A stretch of DNA of 64,000 nucleotides, taken from positions 117,294,615 through 117,358,614 of the forward strand of contig NW_023603184.1 in the NCBI RefSeq assembly GCF_014898055.3. The letters run 5' to 3'. This stretch comes from Talpa occidentalis (taxonomy: Eukaryota > Chordata > Mammalia > Eulipotyphla > Talpidae). Under the pieces are notes generated by a model that did not search any database, had not been told where the DNA came from, and saw only the letters and a program-made list of their open reading frames with translations. Both the position numbers and the translations under genes were made by a program. Shown piece by piece: positions 47,146 to 59,639 of the stretch (position 1 is its first letter; each line of letters begins with the position of its first letter).

Positions 47146-48799
47146 ATAGCATAATTTAAAAAAGTACAAATCCAGTTCAACAAACGTTACTTTATGTTAA
47201 TTCCATAGTTACACTTAAAATATAAGCACATGGGAAGATTGAAAAATATGTAATATTGACACTAAATTAAATGGAAAACTTATAGCTAAGAGGAAAAAAT
47301 GATCAGGGAAATTCTATGCTAATACACATTAACCAGAAGGGCTGAAATTAAAAAGCCTTCACTAGTAAAAATTGTGAGGTTGTGGGAAAGTGGAACAATT
47401 GGAAGTCATACTAGCACATTTAGTGGGCAATGGCCAGATTTGCTGATAAACATAATACAATTCACACAACAGTTCATTACAACAAATAATTACCTTGCCC
47501 AAAATGTTAATAATGCTGATTATATGAAATCCTGTTATAAACATAGATGCATGAAAATAGGTATCCGAACTGATTGTAACAACCCCTTGAAACTGAATAT
47601 TGGCAGTTTACTTGCAATTTATATTGACATTTTAGTTAAAACACTCACCACAATTCTATGTTAAAATTTTTTTGGTATTCATCAAAAAAGTAAAACCAGG
47701 ATTTCCTATCATTCACAACAGCAATTTGAGACCAGCACTTATCCTTCTTGATTGTTAATTGGTAAAATTGGGTATTAGTAAATATTTATTTATGTATATC
47801 ATATTATTGTCATTAATAAATATCTACTTATAGATGGCTAAGATAGGAAATATTTTTACTTTATTTAACTAGGAATTATAGTTGTAGCAAGAATTAACCA
47901 CATCTTATTTGTTTAGGCAGTTAAACACAAGTTGCTATTGAAATAGAATTTTAGTTTTAGAGAAAGCATAAATATCTGGTTAACCACAGAGATTATTGCC
48001 ACATTTATATGCATGATCAAAATAGATAGGCTACTTTATAATTATAAAGAAATATATTGATTCAAAATGAATGTATCATTCTTTCAATCACAATGCTTTC
48101 ATAATCATGGTAATTCTATGATGCATAAATAAACAGCAAAACTTTAATTAAATCACAATTGCTTTTTAAATACTTAATGTCCAATTTTATTAGATAAACA
48201 ATGGCTGTGGTAATTTGATATTTGACATACAAATGGCTAATGATTCATATATATATACATATATCTGCACATACAAATATAGCATAAAGACCAAATCTAA
48301 GTAATTGGTGAAATATCAAGTACCTATTTATTATAGTAGTTGAACAAATTCTGTGTAATGCCTTAATCTCACAATTTTATAGACAAAATAACCTGTAATA
48401 AATAAAGATAAGTAAAACAAAAAGACTCTCCTCTTTTTCTTCAAAACATAGAATATGTACTTTATATTAAAGAAAAATTGTATAAGGTTTTGGCCAACAC
48501 GACGCTCTAGTTATCACAGAAGTTATGGCTGCTGTTCCATAAGTGGAAAGCCATGATTTTAGTGGGGATTTTGTTGGAATTTGGGGAGAAAGACAGATAA
48601 TTGTTGAAAAAGGCAGCATGTCTAATAGACTGGAAACTTCCCGTATAAATTAACTGTAGAAATCTATAAAGCGATAGAAAATTATGTCACATTGATACTA
48701 AGTGATTTCTGTTCCCTAAGGTGCTCTTCTTTTCCCCAGTATTTAGGATATTTTACTGGTCACTTTTATATGCTATATTTAGTTTTTCATTATCAGGTT
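47146..48799. other. Unassigned AT-rich sequence
   Basis: No repeat or gene is recognised. The 96-codon frame 47374-47664 and the 60-codon frame opposite it have no motif. Confidence 0.45.
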
Positions 48800-48815
48800 A
48801 GAAAATATCTAAAGA

Positions 48816-49124
48816 GGGCCTCCCCGGTGGCGCAGCGGTTGAGCGCTGGGTTGCAAAGCTGCCGGCGACCTCTACGGCGCCGGTTCGATCCCCAGCTGCT
48901 CCCCGGCCACCGGAGGAGGGTCCCACATGGCGCGCAGACCTCTCCTGCCGCCCGCTGCTCCCCTCAGCAGTGTACTTCTGCCTGCTCTGCTCCCCGCTCT
49001 GGCTCTGGTGTATTCTCTCACCCGCCTGCGCTTCTGACTGTACCCAGTGCATGTATAAACAAAGAAACAAACAAACAAACAAATAAATAAAACATGCCTC
49101 TATAAAAAAAAAAAAAGACACAAA
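48816..49124 (+). mobile_element. Young CpG-rich SINE, 16-bp perfect TSD
   Basis: Same subfamily as the copy at 46804 (ACATGCCTCTATAAAA end). It has a private 8- to 10-bp deletion after CAGTGTACTT. AGAAAATATCTAAAGA flanks it at 48800-48815 and 49125-49140, so it is recent. Confidence 0.93.
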
Positions 49125-49140
49125 AGAAAATATCTAAAGA

Positions 49141-51360
49141 AATAAATAGTTGCAGAGGACCCTGTTCCCTAAATATCATTCAAATATAGATATTATTTAA
49201 ATATCATTTGAAATCACAGTGAGTGGGGTTCATGATTCTGCCTTTGAATTTGAGAGGTGCTAGATACAAACAAAATTGTCTTAAGAAGAGTTAGAACATT
49301 GTCTCCAGATTTTCAATTCTATACACAGTAGGTAATATTACTTATTTGAAAACTTCATGAAATATCACTGATCAAGGTTATCATTGTATAGGGTGTTTTA
49401 TCTAGGGAAAATGGTGATTTGTTATTTTAGCCAGGAAAATTACTTAGAGTGAATTGTCCTTGTACATCAATTTAGGATAGGCATAATACAAAAGTCACAT
49501 TTGAACTGATTTTATTATTTTATGAGTTTTCCCATAAACCATTTATAAAACCTATTTTTGCAGTTGATCTTAGTCACTGGGCTTCTTAAACATTTTTCAT
49601 AGGAAGGAAACTTTGACTTTTCTCTTTATTGTGCGTGCACAGAGAAATAATCTTGACTTTAAGGAAGCTAAGGACCTGATTATCACATTATCAGGTGTAT
49701 GTGGAAAGGAGAGCATTATAAGTTCTAATGTAAGAATTCTAAGAAATCCATTAAGGTTCACATTTCTAAGATCATTAAGGCAAATCTTATATTGGCACAA
49801 AAACTTAATTTTCTTTATGCATTTTGAGGCTATTTTTTATGACTGATGTTCAGAATAAGCCAACATAGAGAGACAGAGTGTTGATTATGCTTGCTTAAAA
49901 TTGGAGATGAAGGAGGTTTGGGGATAATAGCTAGAGTGTACAGGGTTTCTTAAGGTGATCAAAATGTGGGATGACTGACTACACAACCCTATGACTATGT
50001 TAGAAACCACCAAGTTGTACATGGTAGGAAATGTATCTCAATAAAAGCATTAAAAAAGCTTAAGCTCTTTCCAGGCACATTCCATAAAATACTGTTTCCT
50101 CTAGTAAGGTGAGTGTTTAATATATGTTGAGTGCTTGTTATGTCCCAGTGAGTATCCTAAACGTAGAGACACTTTCAAATGGTTTTCATGTAGTGTCTCA
50201 CTTAATCTTTACCCTACTATGCGGGTATTATGATTACTATTATTATTCTTATTTTACTGATGAAAAACTGAGATGAAATAATCAGATAACTTCAACAAAG
50301 ATACACAACTGTGTAAAGTATCTCCTGGGAAAAAGAAGCAAACTCAGTAATGTGGGGCATACTATAGTAATAATAGTTGTTAGAAACATAGCTCAATATT
50401 TTAAAATATTCTGAAACACTGAGCAGAGTTTGTTGCATTCCATCTTTCCCCCCATGTTACAAAGTTTCATTTAAATCTTTCAGAGAAAAATAGCTGTAAA
50501 TTACAAAACTTGTACATGGAAAATCAAACCCATAAAACAACTCTAAAATAGCTTCTGTATTTCTATAAATCATAAATTCTGTGCTTGTAAATGTATTTTA
50601 AAACTTGATTTGATTTACCAAAGGAACAATTCTTTGAACCAGGCTTTCAACAGATTTAAATACACAAGCAACACTTTTACATGTGGTATGTGGTTATGTA
50701 CATAAGCATATGAAACAATATATGAGGCATAAATTTCAGGGTAAGAAGTGAAAATGAAAGGCAATAAAATTAGGCACTGACAGACAAATTATGTTATTAA
50801 TTTGTGAAATAAGTCATCTATCTTGTGCTAATCTAGGTTTTATTGTTGCAATTTAAACTTTCAAGTGAATTTTTAAAAAAGATTTATTAAGAGGAAACAA
50901 GGTAAACGCAAGCATTCATGGGAAGGAAATGAAACCCAACTGAACTCTGAGCTGAAAAGTCATGAATCAAATTTTCTTTCTCAATCTTTTAGGATTGCAT
51001 TGTTTTTAACAGCAGTCCATCTCATGTCACTCCATCTTTTATTCTTTGTTTATCTGCTTCTTGGAGTAACTTGCATTCCATATGTCCAAATAAGACAGTG
51101 TCAGTTCCAATTTCGTTTTATATCATATGCTCTGAACATTGCCTATCTATAGACTGTGCCTCTTAATTCTGAGTTGTGGAAGAAGGAGTCTAATTAGAGT
51201 CACTGCTAAACCAATGAATTGCCTAAGTGTGGGTCAATGTATATGTCCCTGTCGATGAGGCTGCAGAATCCTGTAGTAGATAAAAATATCCCTCCAAAGG
51301 TTTATAAATTGAAGAAGTCTCTAGAAGAAGCAATGATATGGGCATCCAAGTGAAAGATTT
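49141..51360. other. Unassigned sequence with one MIR
   Basis: No gene is recognised. A MIR in antisense lies at 50110-50330. The open frames at 49597-49846 overlap on opposite strands and have no motif. Confidence 0.5.
50110..50330 (-). mobile_element. MIR element, antisense
   Basis: TTGAGTGCTTGTTATGTCCC, then TCTCACTTAATCTTTACCCT, a GCGGGTATTATGATTA block and CTTATTTTACTGATGAAAAA follow the antisense MIR in order. It is one of the better preserved MIRs here. Confidence 0.75.
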
Positions 51361-51377
51361 AAGAAAATACACTTTTC

Positions 51378-51692
51378 GGGCCTCCCCGGTGGCGCAGCGG
51401 TTGAGCGCTGGGTTGCGAAGCTGCCCGCGGCCTCTGCGGCGCCGGTTCGATCCCCGGCTGCTCCCCGGCCACCGGAGGAGGGTCCCACATGGCGCGCAGA
51501 CCTCTCCTGCTGCCCGCTGCTCCCCTCAGCAGTGTACTTCAGCCCTTCTGCCTGCTCTGCTCCCCGCTCTGGCTCTGGTGAATTCTCTCACCCTCCCGCG
51601 CTTCTGACTGTACCCAGTGCATGTATAAACAAAACAAACAAATATAATAATAAATAAATAAAAACATGCCTCTATTAAAAAAAAAAAAAGAA
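51378..51692 (+). mobile_element. Young CpG-rich SINE, 17-bp perfect TSD, first of a tandem pair
   Basis: The subfamily with the AACATGCCTCTATTAAAA end. Its TSD AAGAAAATACACTTTTC (51361-51377) is repeated exactly at 51693-51709. The B box GGTTCGATCCCCGG matches the Pol III consensus. A second SINE begins directly after the right TSD. Confidence 0.95.
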
Positions 51693-51709
51693 AAGAAAAT
51701 ACACTTTTC

Positions 51710-51985
51710 TGGGCCTCCCCGGTGGCGCAGCGGTTGAGCGCTGGGTTGCGAAGCTGCCCTCAGCCTCTGCAGCGCCCATTCGATCCCTGGCTGCTCCCTG
51801 GCCACCGGAGGAGGGTCCCGCATGGCGTGCAGACCTCTCCTGGGCCCGCTGCTCCCCTCATCAGTGTACCTCGGTCCTTCTGCCTGTTCTGCTCCCCGCT
51901 CTGGCTCTGGTGAATTCTCTCACCCTCCCGTGCTTCTGACTGTACCCAGTGCTTGTATAAATAAATAAATAAATCCTTAAAAAAA
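51710..51985 (+). mobile_element. Older SINE at the same target, second of a tandem pair
   Basis: This copy lacks the ACATGCC extension (AAATAAATAAATAAATCC tail). It has more substitutions (CCCATTCGATCCCTGG at the B box) and a deletion after CTCTCCTGG. The target is repeated less exactly at its right (AACACAACTTTTCT, ending 52003). It was therefore probably here first, and the younger SINE entered later at its left target copy. Confidence 0.93.
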
Positions 51986-52003
51986 AAAAAACACAACTTT
52001 TCT

Positions 52004-54589
52004 TTATTGTTTTAAGATGTTGTTGGAAGAGTCAAAATGCCATGCTTCCAGAAGCTCCTTTGTTTTTTGTTCTTTTTTTACAGATTATGTTGAAACAAAG
52101 AAGGTTAATATTGATATTTTCTGATATGAATTATTGCCAAATATCAGCCCTGATACACAGTGTGATCTCAAACTTAAAATTCATGTATGGGAAAATATAA
52201 TTACCCTACAGAAGGATTGAAAAGTCAAAAGGAGAACAATTACTAGTAGTATTGCTAGCCAACTTTTTGCATATTAACAAATTATCGCAAAGTGCCTATT
52301 ATGGGGAAATGACAGCAAAAAATAATGACATGCTAATAAAGCCTGGGACCCTGCCATGATTTCCTGTGATGTACACCTGTTTTTCTCCAGTGCAGGGCAG
52401 TCATGTTTCAAGTTTCCAAAGTCTTTAAAAAAGAACTTAAGAAACAGTAGCTCACAAGAATTAGATTATAATAACTTTCAGGTATTGACAAAAATATATT
52501 TTGTTGATTTATCATATAAAGAGCCACCACAATTTTCATCCTTCAAGCACATAGCTGGTGTATTTAAAGTGATTTAATTTGCTTTTATATTTGATGAACA
52601 CTGTTACATTGGTGAAAATTCAAATGTCAGAGAAAGTTCTTTACTATATTAAGAGCTATGACATTAGCTATAGCCTTTTTGGTATGAATTTATATTCTGT
52701 AAATGAAATATTTAACATCTATCAAAGTTTTTACTCTATTCACGTCTTGGGTACTGACAACTTTCAAAGGTAGTGATACTCCTTACAGAGAGAAGCTAGG
52801 AGAAAGTGACTCATTCTCCTAAACCTAGGTTCTAAAATGAGAAATTATTAGAAGAAAGAGTAAAGGCTAGTAAACACATATGAAAAGGATAATTATTTTT
52901 CCAAATTTGTGTGCTATCTGGATCACTAGAAGTACAAACTCCAACACCTGTTTTTCAGACATGGACAGCTTTTAAGAACGTGTGGGACAATCAATTTATG
53001 GTTTCTAAATTGCCATCAAAAAGTATCTTTAACTGTCAAATATGTTATTTTTCTATTTATGCTTTATTTTTATGCTAATATAGGAAAGTTGTAGAATTTT
53101 TCTGTAATTGTTACTTATAAAATGAATATAAAACAGCAAATTTCTTGCGTACAAAACAAAATGACTTGATTCATTCATTTAAAAAAATGAATTTAATAAA
53201 AACCTTTCACTTGCAGGTTGGATGATTCTATATAATACCACATAATTATTTAATATTTTCTATTTTTAAATGGATAGCTTTTGGCTAGCAATTTAATAGG
53301 TTGACAAAAATGCAGAGTTGTTTCAAGATCTCACTAATGATTTGATGTTCACCGGCTCACCGGCTAGGGAAGAGGATTGTAAATGATAGTGTTTAAAATA
53401 TTGCATTTTCACTTTTTGAACTATTTTCTACCACAAGTAAAATTCTTTAAAAAATTAGTTGGATGCCTCAAAGAAATATATTAGGATAGAATAGAATGCT
53501 CTTGTTGACTTTTCTTTTTGGGAAGCAAGAAAAATGCAATGTTTATTAACTCAGGAAATATAGGGCAAGAATAGGAATCAGTGATCATTTCTTGTTTTTT
53601 TTTTTTTTCCCCCATTTACTTGAGGTACTCATGGTTTTGACAAGTGATAGAAGAAATTTTTATAATGTTTTCCTTATAAAGCTCTAGACCTCAATAATTT
53701 GGATGTAGTTAAAAAGTAAGAGAATATTTCTGCTAATGGAACTCTCAAGATTTTTTCTGGGTTAGAATGATTTGGGATTTCACAGAACTGAGGGGAGGTG
53801 TTCTGACTTAAACAACCTATACACCTTGGTTCAAATCCTATTTTTGCTGGATGCTAACTGTGTGTTCTTGGAAATTTATTTGCCAGCTTCCATGTGTATA
53901 TGTGTCTTATTATAAAATCAACTTTATAGGAATATTGTGATGATTACGTAGTAACATGTGAATAGACCCAACATGTGTTTGACGTCAAATTTGTAACTTA
54001 AAAAATATTATTATTTCTACAGAAGAAATGAACAGATACCATCCCAAATTGTAACCTTTTGGGAGATGAGAGATCAACTATCCTTTTCTTTCTGCTGATG
54101 AAGGTTTAACCTGGTACTTTGCTCACAGTAAATAATCTATTAGCTGTGAATTAAGTTAAATGTACTTCTTATACTAAGTACACGATTGCCAAGTGGACAA
54201 TGCATTACATATTAGTATTTTCCTGTGATATAAAGGCCCAAAGATATGCAAGAGAGAGACAAGGAGCATCTTCACATCATAAAATTAAAACTATAATTCC
54301 AGTTGATAGCATATAAAGCAAATGAATTATTCAAAGTCTGTCATCCTGGCCATTTTGTCCTTCCATAAAAAGTTAAAGACATTTGATACCATAACTCTTT
54401 GTGATCTTAATAAATTATTTGTGCTCTTTTAATGTCTGCATTTATAAAATAAAATGATTAAACTAATAGCTAGATGATGATATCTAAATTACTTTTGATT
54501 AAAATATATTATGAATTTGTAATCTATAAATGAAACAGTACAAAACAATGCAAAAGAGCACTTAAAAGTGCTACAACAGTACTAAGGGA
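52004..54589. other. Unassigned sequence with one MIR
   Basis: No gene is recognised in 2.6 kb. A MIR in sense lies at 53800-53985. A duplicated CACCGGCT occurs near 53350. Confidence 0.5.
53800..53985 (+). mobile_element. MIR element, sense
   Basis: TTGGTTCAAATCCTATTTTT, then GCTAACTGTGTGTTCTTGG and the GGAATATTGTGATGATTA block fit the sense MIR. Confidence 0.65.
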
Positions 54590-55480
54590 CAGTGACCAAG
54601 GTGGGGACAAGTCACTGTCAGTGGGTTGTCACCCATGTGCACAATTGCAAGACCACTCATGCTCAGCTTCCAACAACAGGGCTTATTTAAGAAACAGGGG
54701 ATTGGGGAAAAAGAAAGAGTTGCTAAGGCCACAGGTTGTTGGCTATTGCACACCAGATACTGTCTGTAGTGTACAGAAGTCCCAAACAAAGGCCATTTAT
54801 GGAAGATGAGGTGAAACAGCAGCAGCCCAAGCCCACAGCAGCAGTCTGGAGGCTGTGCCAGATGCTGGACCAGTCAGCAACAGACTCAAGAAAACCAGAG
54901 GGTGGTGCCTGAGAACCAGAGACTGGACCAAGTCTGATAGTGGTCCTTTCTGTTGATGTCAAGGGTAGGGCCAGAGGTAGGTGCAGTCACCAAGTCTCTG
55001 CAAAGGTCTGTGGAAGTCTGGAGATTTGGAAGTCTGGAAGTCCATGGAGGGCTGCTGAATCACAGAGAGGTGCTTGAAGCTCTTCTCTCTTCAGAGGCCA
55101 TCTGCCAAATCCTTTTTCTCTAAAAGTGGTCCAATGAATGTATCCTCTTCAAAGGCAAGGAGCAGAATTCTTCCTCAAAGTGGTCTGATTTATGATTCCA
55201 CTTTGAAGATTGACTACTGACTCACTGCTTCCTCTCTTTGGTGCCTGGGAGCAGAATGAATTTCTTCTCCTTTGGAAGCTGGGAGCAGAACAAATGACTC
55301 AAGCTGGCTCTTGATTCCCACACCCTACTAGGCTGATTAGAACATTGAAATCCTCCATGTCTGATTTAGCACCAGCTTGTTTTCTTTCCATTTTTAATCT
55401 GAATAATTAACTAATGAAGTGAAGTGAGCTTGCACCTGATTTGTCCATTTAGGATCCTAGAGCCAGAAATAAAAGGGGAA
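54590..55480 (-). mobile_element. ERV LTR, antisense, relative of the one at 8696
   Basis: 54628-54705 aligns with 8770-8845: GCACAATTGCAAGACCACTCA, then AACAACAGGGCTTATTTAAG. The remainder is a composition-biased, CAG/CTG- and TGG-rich block with internal near-repeats (GTCTGGAGATTTGGAAG and GTCTGGAAGTCC; GGTGCCTGGGAGCAGAAT and AGCTGGGAGCAGAACAAA). Both ends are unresolved: I find no clean TG...CA pair with a TSD. Confidence 0.6.
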
Positions 55481-55680
55481 AAGCCCACTGTGACCTATGC
55501 TCACGTCAGCACAGGCTTGTGGGCCTGTTGGCTCCAGGGGATCATATAGTCAGGCCAGCCTTGCTGGGGTAGGGGAAGAGGGAACATCCGCAAGTGTTGG
55601 GATAAAGCTGGTGCACCTCCGCCCCAACAAGGCCAACTTGCTCCATAGCCTCTGTGTGCCATGGAGGTCCAATTATATAA
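55481..55680. other. Unassigned GC-richer block adjoining the LTR
   Basis: CCTATGCTCACGTCAGCACA to GGTCCAATTATATAAATACT is markedly GC-richer than its right flank. It includes CACGTCAG (a CRE-like core) and CCTCCGCCCC. It may be the U3 end or internal part of the LTR element. A frame of 86 codons (55497-55757) crosses it, without recognised similarity. Confidence 0.3.
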
Positions 55681-56079
55681 ATACTCAGTTTTCTGTAATG
55701 CTTGGTTTTCTCATGTTGCTCTGTCGTATATTTATCTCTTTCTATCTTTCTCTCTAAATTGTGGGCTAGTGCATTGTACAGAATTTTAAAGTTTAAAATG
55801 ACTTTGAAAATTAGGGCCATTTCCTAGAGAAAGTGATTATAGGGAGATGATGGTATCAATTGTTACATGTCCTCTCAATACTTAGGGAATATTTCTTAAT
55901 TTTTACAAAAATTTTATATTTAGACAATTTTAAATTGAATCTTCCTAATTTCTTCCATTGTAGAAAAAATTAGAAGTAGTAGTGATGTGTATTACCACTC
56001 ATATTAAGAAACAAAATTACCAATAACTTTGAAATTCTCTTGGCCTTCCCATATCCTTCATCCAGCTGTTCCCAAATAA

Positions 56080-56720
56080 ATACTGTTTTGAATATTATGT
56101 TTTTCATTGTATTGTTTCTTTAAAGTCCCTTTCCCTACGCACAGAAATTACTTGGATTTGCATGGTTTTGAATTTTATAACAAATCATTTTGTTTCTGGA
56201 TTTGTTTTGCTCTTTCAATTTTATGTTCTCAAGATTCATTGATGTGATGTCTGCACGTCATTCACTTTCATTACTCTATTTATTTATGACTATAAAAAAT
56301 TGACATTCATCCCACTGTAAATTAATTACACATTTAGACTTACACTTATTTTCAAATATTGAGATTGAAGTATAACTACAATTGACATAACTCTTTACCA
56401 CTTACATCCACAATATTTCTGCATATTAATTGAAAACTCTTTGTGAAAATAATTTTAATCATTATATGACTTTTACTTATATCATAATTACCTTAAGCCA
56501 TTCTGTAATGATAGTTTGACTTTTCCTCTAATTTTCCCTAATAAGAGTAACATCATAAATATCTTCAGAGTATAATTTTTCTTTAATGGTTTAGTTTTTA
56601 TTATTTCCTAAGGAAAGAGTACTAGAAACAGAATTAATGATTCAAAGGGAATGCATATTTTTATGACATTTTAATACCCACAGCAAATTGCTTTTATGAA
56701 ATTGAGCTAAATTTTACTTC
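56080..56720 (-). mobile_element. Ancient L1-like remnant, antisense
   Basis: GAATTTTATAACAAATCATT, then GCTCTTTCAATTTTATGTTC, TCAAGATTCATTGATGTG and AAACAGAATTAATGATTCAAAG follow the antisense of an old L1/HAL1 3' region. Divergence is high. Confidence 0.4.
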
Positions 56721-57635
56721 TACAAATTCTGTGTGAAGCTATGCTTTGACTGCATCCTCTCATCTTTGGGTATTTTCAAAAACAAACAAAAGATAAACAA
56801 AAATTTTGCCAACTTGTTGGGCAAAAATTTGCATTATATTGCTATTTTCATTTACAGTAGAAAAGTGAATGAAATTCATTGTTTTCTTCTCTTTTGCAAA
56901 ATGCATCTATATAATTTGTCTGTTTAACTGCATTATACACTTTTAAAAAAACTATTTTAACATGAGTAGAGGCTACTATTCTTCAGTGATTCATATGATC
57001 ATGTACATGGTGCCAACTATAAAAGGTTTGTGTTCTTGAACTGAATTGATTACTTTCTTGTGGAAGAACCCCGAGAAAAGAATTTAAGTGATGGGAGTTT
57101 TCCAATTCCCAGAAGCATAATGATTTCAGTAGGAAGAGCTATTTTTGGTGATGGAGCTTTCAGAAGAAAATATTTATACATCTCTGAAAAGTCAGTTTTC
57201 ACATGCAAATTCACTTGTCTACATTATATAGAGTCCAGTTGTGGAATTGCTTCATATTTTTTCATCACTGACATTTCAATATCTTTTTATTTCTTTCTAA
57301 TCTCTTTTTCTGCTCTACTCAGCTCATGCAAACCAACAAACATTGGACTTAGACCAAATTTCTAGCAATATTTACTTACCATTTTTCTCTTTAAAAAATA
57401 AGAATTGCTTTCAAAAGCACAAGTGTACGAGTTAGACCTTTACATTATATGTGTAACACTCCCCTTTTCTAATGACTTTGTTCATATTCCTACACATTTT
57501 AAACCACTATCATTTCTATTCACTTACTGCTATGACCTCTTTTTAATCATACTAAGTTTTTACTATGAATACTCACTAATAAATAGTTTTTAAGGATGCT
57601 TAAACAGATAATTTCAGAATTTTATTGATGTATAG
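56721..57635. other. Unassigned sequence
   Basis: The 101-codon frame 57060-57365 (plus) shows no domain and ends in a low-complexity Phe/Ser stretch. Nothing is recognised. Confidence 0.4.
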
Positions 57636-57639
57636 TTCA

Positions 57640-57830
57640 AGGATGTTGAAGTCAGATCATCTTGGATTAAGATCTCATCTTTACTACTTTTAAGCCATGA
57701 AATCTATTAATGGTACACCAAACACCTCTCTGAGCTTCAGCATTATGAGGATTTAATGATATAATTGGAAAAAGAATTTAGCACAATGGATGGCAGAAAA
57801 TCAGCACTCAGTAACTGGGTCTATCATAAG
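57640..57830 (+). mobile_element. MIR element, sense
   Basis: GAAGTCAGATCATCTTGG, then CTCTCTGAGCTTCAGCATTA, TTTAGCACAATGGATGGCAG and AATCAGCACTCAGTAACTG follow a sense MIR in order, with moderate decay. Confidence 0.6.
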
Positions 57831-57953
57831 TCTTATAAACATATTTAGTATATTTTGTTCACCATATTTTGTGTGTGTGTGCGTGTGTGGGGGTAAACCA
57901 AAATTTCTCATATTGTAGGGAAAAGAAATCTCTAAACAAAAAATGGTTTCTTT

Positions 57954-58227
57954 CTTTCTTTTTTTTTAAGATTTATTTTATTTATGCAAGAGCTGGAGTA
58001 TAGGCCAGAGGTGCGGGAGGGTGAGAGAACTCACCAGAGACAGAGTGGGGAGCAGAACAGGCAGACTGACCAAAGATACTACTGAGGGGAGCAGCGGGCA
58101 TGACAGGAGAGGTCTGCCACGCCATGTGGGAATCTCCCTGGCCAGCGGGGAATAGAAACCATGCTGCAGAGCCTGCGGACAGCTTCACAGTGCTGCACTC
58201 AGCCAGCTGCGCCACCAGGGAGGCCCC
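57954..58227 (-). mobile_element. tRNA-derived SINE, antisense
   Basis: Antisense copy from AAGATTTATTTTATTTATGC to GCGCCACCAGGGAGGCCC. TSD AAAAATGGTTTCTTT (left) and AAAAATGATTTCTTT (58229-58243). Confidence 0.9.
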
Positions 58228-58243
58228 CAAAAATGATTTCTTT

Positions 58244-59030
58244 AATACAACATGTGCAAAGTTTGTTTGATAGCTTAGTGGAGTGACTGTTTTCTGGATA
58301 ATTATTTTTCTGTTGTCTTAAGATTAATCCTAAGGCAATAAGTTCTAATATCTGTCACATAGATTCTAAAGATTCTGTACACTTAACTTAGGGATTCTGT
58401 ACACTTAACTTAGAGACTCCTTGCAGCAAAGACCAAATGGGTAGCAGTCCAATCCTCCTGTGCCACAGCAGCCCCACTTTTATCTTTTTATGTAGAAAAA
58501 GTATTTTATTTTTTATAGGAGGTTACTATCCTGCTTCTAGTTGTCAAAACTTCTGTAAGATTGTTCTCCTAATTCTCTGACCCTATCTGAGATTTTAGAA
58601 GATAAGCAGCAAAAGCCATACAATTTGTGGACTTCATGAAAAGTAAAAATACAGGACCTCTTTTTTGTGTGTGGGGGAAAAGTATTAGGATATCATGAAA
58701 ATGATATCAGAACATTAAACATAGTCTGGGGTTGCTCAACACATATTTTTATGCATTTTAATTGGGTCATTTAAAAGGCAGGACCTCAGCAACAGCACAG
58801 GATTCACAACTAGAAGCCAGTCCCATGATGGAACAGGACAAGATGCAAACAGACACAGTTATGTGTAGGATTCTACTGCTGGGCATGATTAGGCTGTAGT
58901 AGGGAGGTTACATGCTCTCATGCTCATAGAGTCAACAGGTTCCTCCTCCCACTTTTGTCACCCATTTGGTTGACATTCTCCGCTATTCACTAGCATGCTG
59001 ATTGTGTTTGCAGGAAATATACTGCAACAG
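58244..59030. other. Unassigned sequence with a 22-bp tandem duplication
   Basis: GATTCTGTACACTTAACTTA plus two bases is present in tandem at 58371-58392 and 58393-58414 (21 of 22 identical). The rest (58720-58980) is less AT-rich and could be ERV-derived, given its LTR neighbour, but I cannot show it. Confidence 0.45.
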
Positions 59031-59039
59031 TGTGATTTT

Positions 59040-59612
59040 CATAGAAAGGCAAGTTTCCAGGTTCCCAGCCCCACCCAAGGAAGGGTGAAGCGGAGCAGGG
59101 GGAAAAGCTAAAAAAAGACTAGGAGGAGACTGAAGGAGGCATGTGGAACAGACAGACAAGTGAAGAAGTTGTGCTTGCTTCTTGGCCTTGGACCTGTACC
59201 ACAGACTTGGGGACATGGGAGGAGACACTTGGAAGAGACATGGGTGAGAGATCCATGGGGAGGTTCACAATGGCAGCCTTTATCTTAACTTGTATTTTGA
59301 TTTTACTTTTTTCTTTCCAGACTTGCCTTGCCACTGCTGTCCCTTTTCTATGATTTCCCACCAGAAGGTGCCTTAGACTGTGGCAAACTTTTGGGCCTCA
59401 GTGACCCTGCTTTGGGCTATGTTTGTTTGGCTGGGCATTTACCTATGAGTGGGTAACTTTGGATGTTTCATGGGAAAACTATTTTAACTATATTCTTTCT
59501 CTTCTCTCTATTGCACACTAATTGTATTCAAGGTCTCATGCATTACGTGTAAGCTTTGTCTTTATGCAGTGGATGGCAAACCCCAGTGTAGGATGAGTAA
59601 AGTATCAGGCTT
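59040..59612 (+). mobile_element. ERV LTR, sense, truncated; relative of 61342-61934
   Basis: It aligns along most of its length with the reverse complement of 61342-61934: CAGCCCCACCCAAGG, the GTGAAGAAGTTGTGCTTG block, CATGGGGAGGTTCACAATGG, AACTTTGGATG and CTAATTGTATTCAAGG, ending around GGATGGCAAACCCCAG. It is more diverged, and its start and end are eroded. Short open frame: ATG at 59270 opens a hydrophobic stretch matching the frame in the other LTR, broken after about 27 codons by a one-base insertion. Confidence 0.7.
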
Positions 59613-59639
59613 TTCTGTCCTCCCACCATTAGGGCTAAT

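Noticed and set aside
48692..49090. 132-codon plus-strand frame
   Set aside because: Its C-terminal two-thirds is translated SINE, shared with frames at 46799, 51338 and 51722.
57060..57365. 101-codon plus-strand frame
   Set aside because: No motif, no splice or poly(A) context; the end is low-complexity Phe/Ser.
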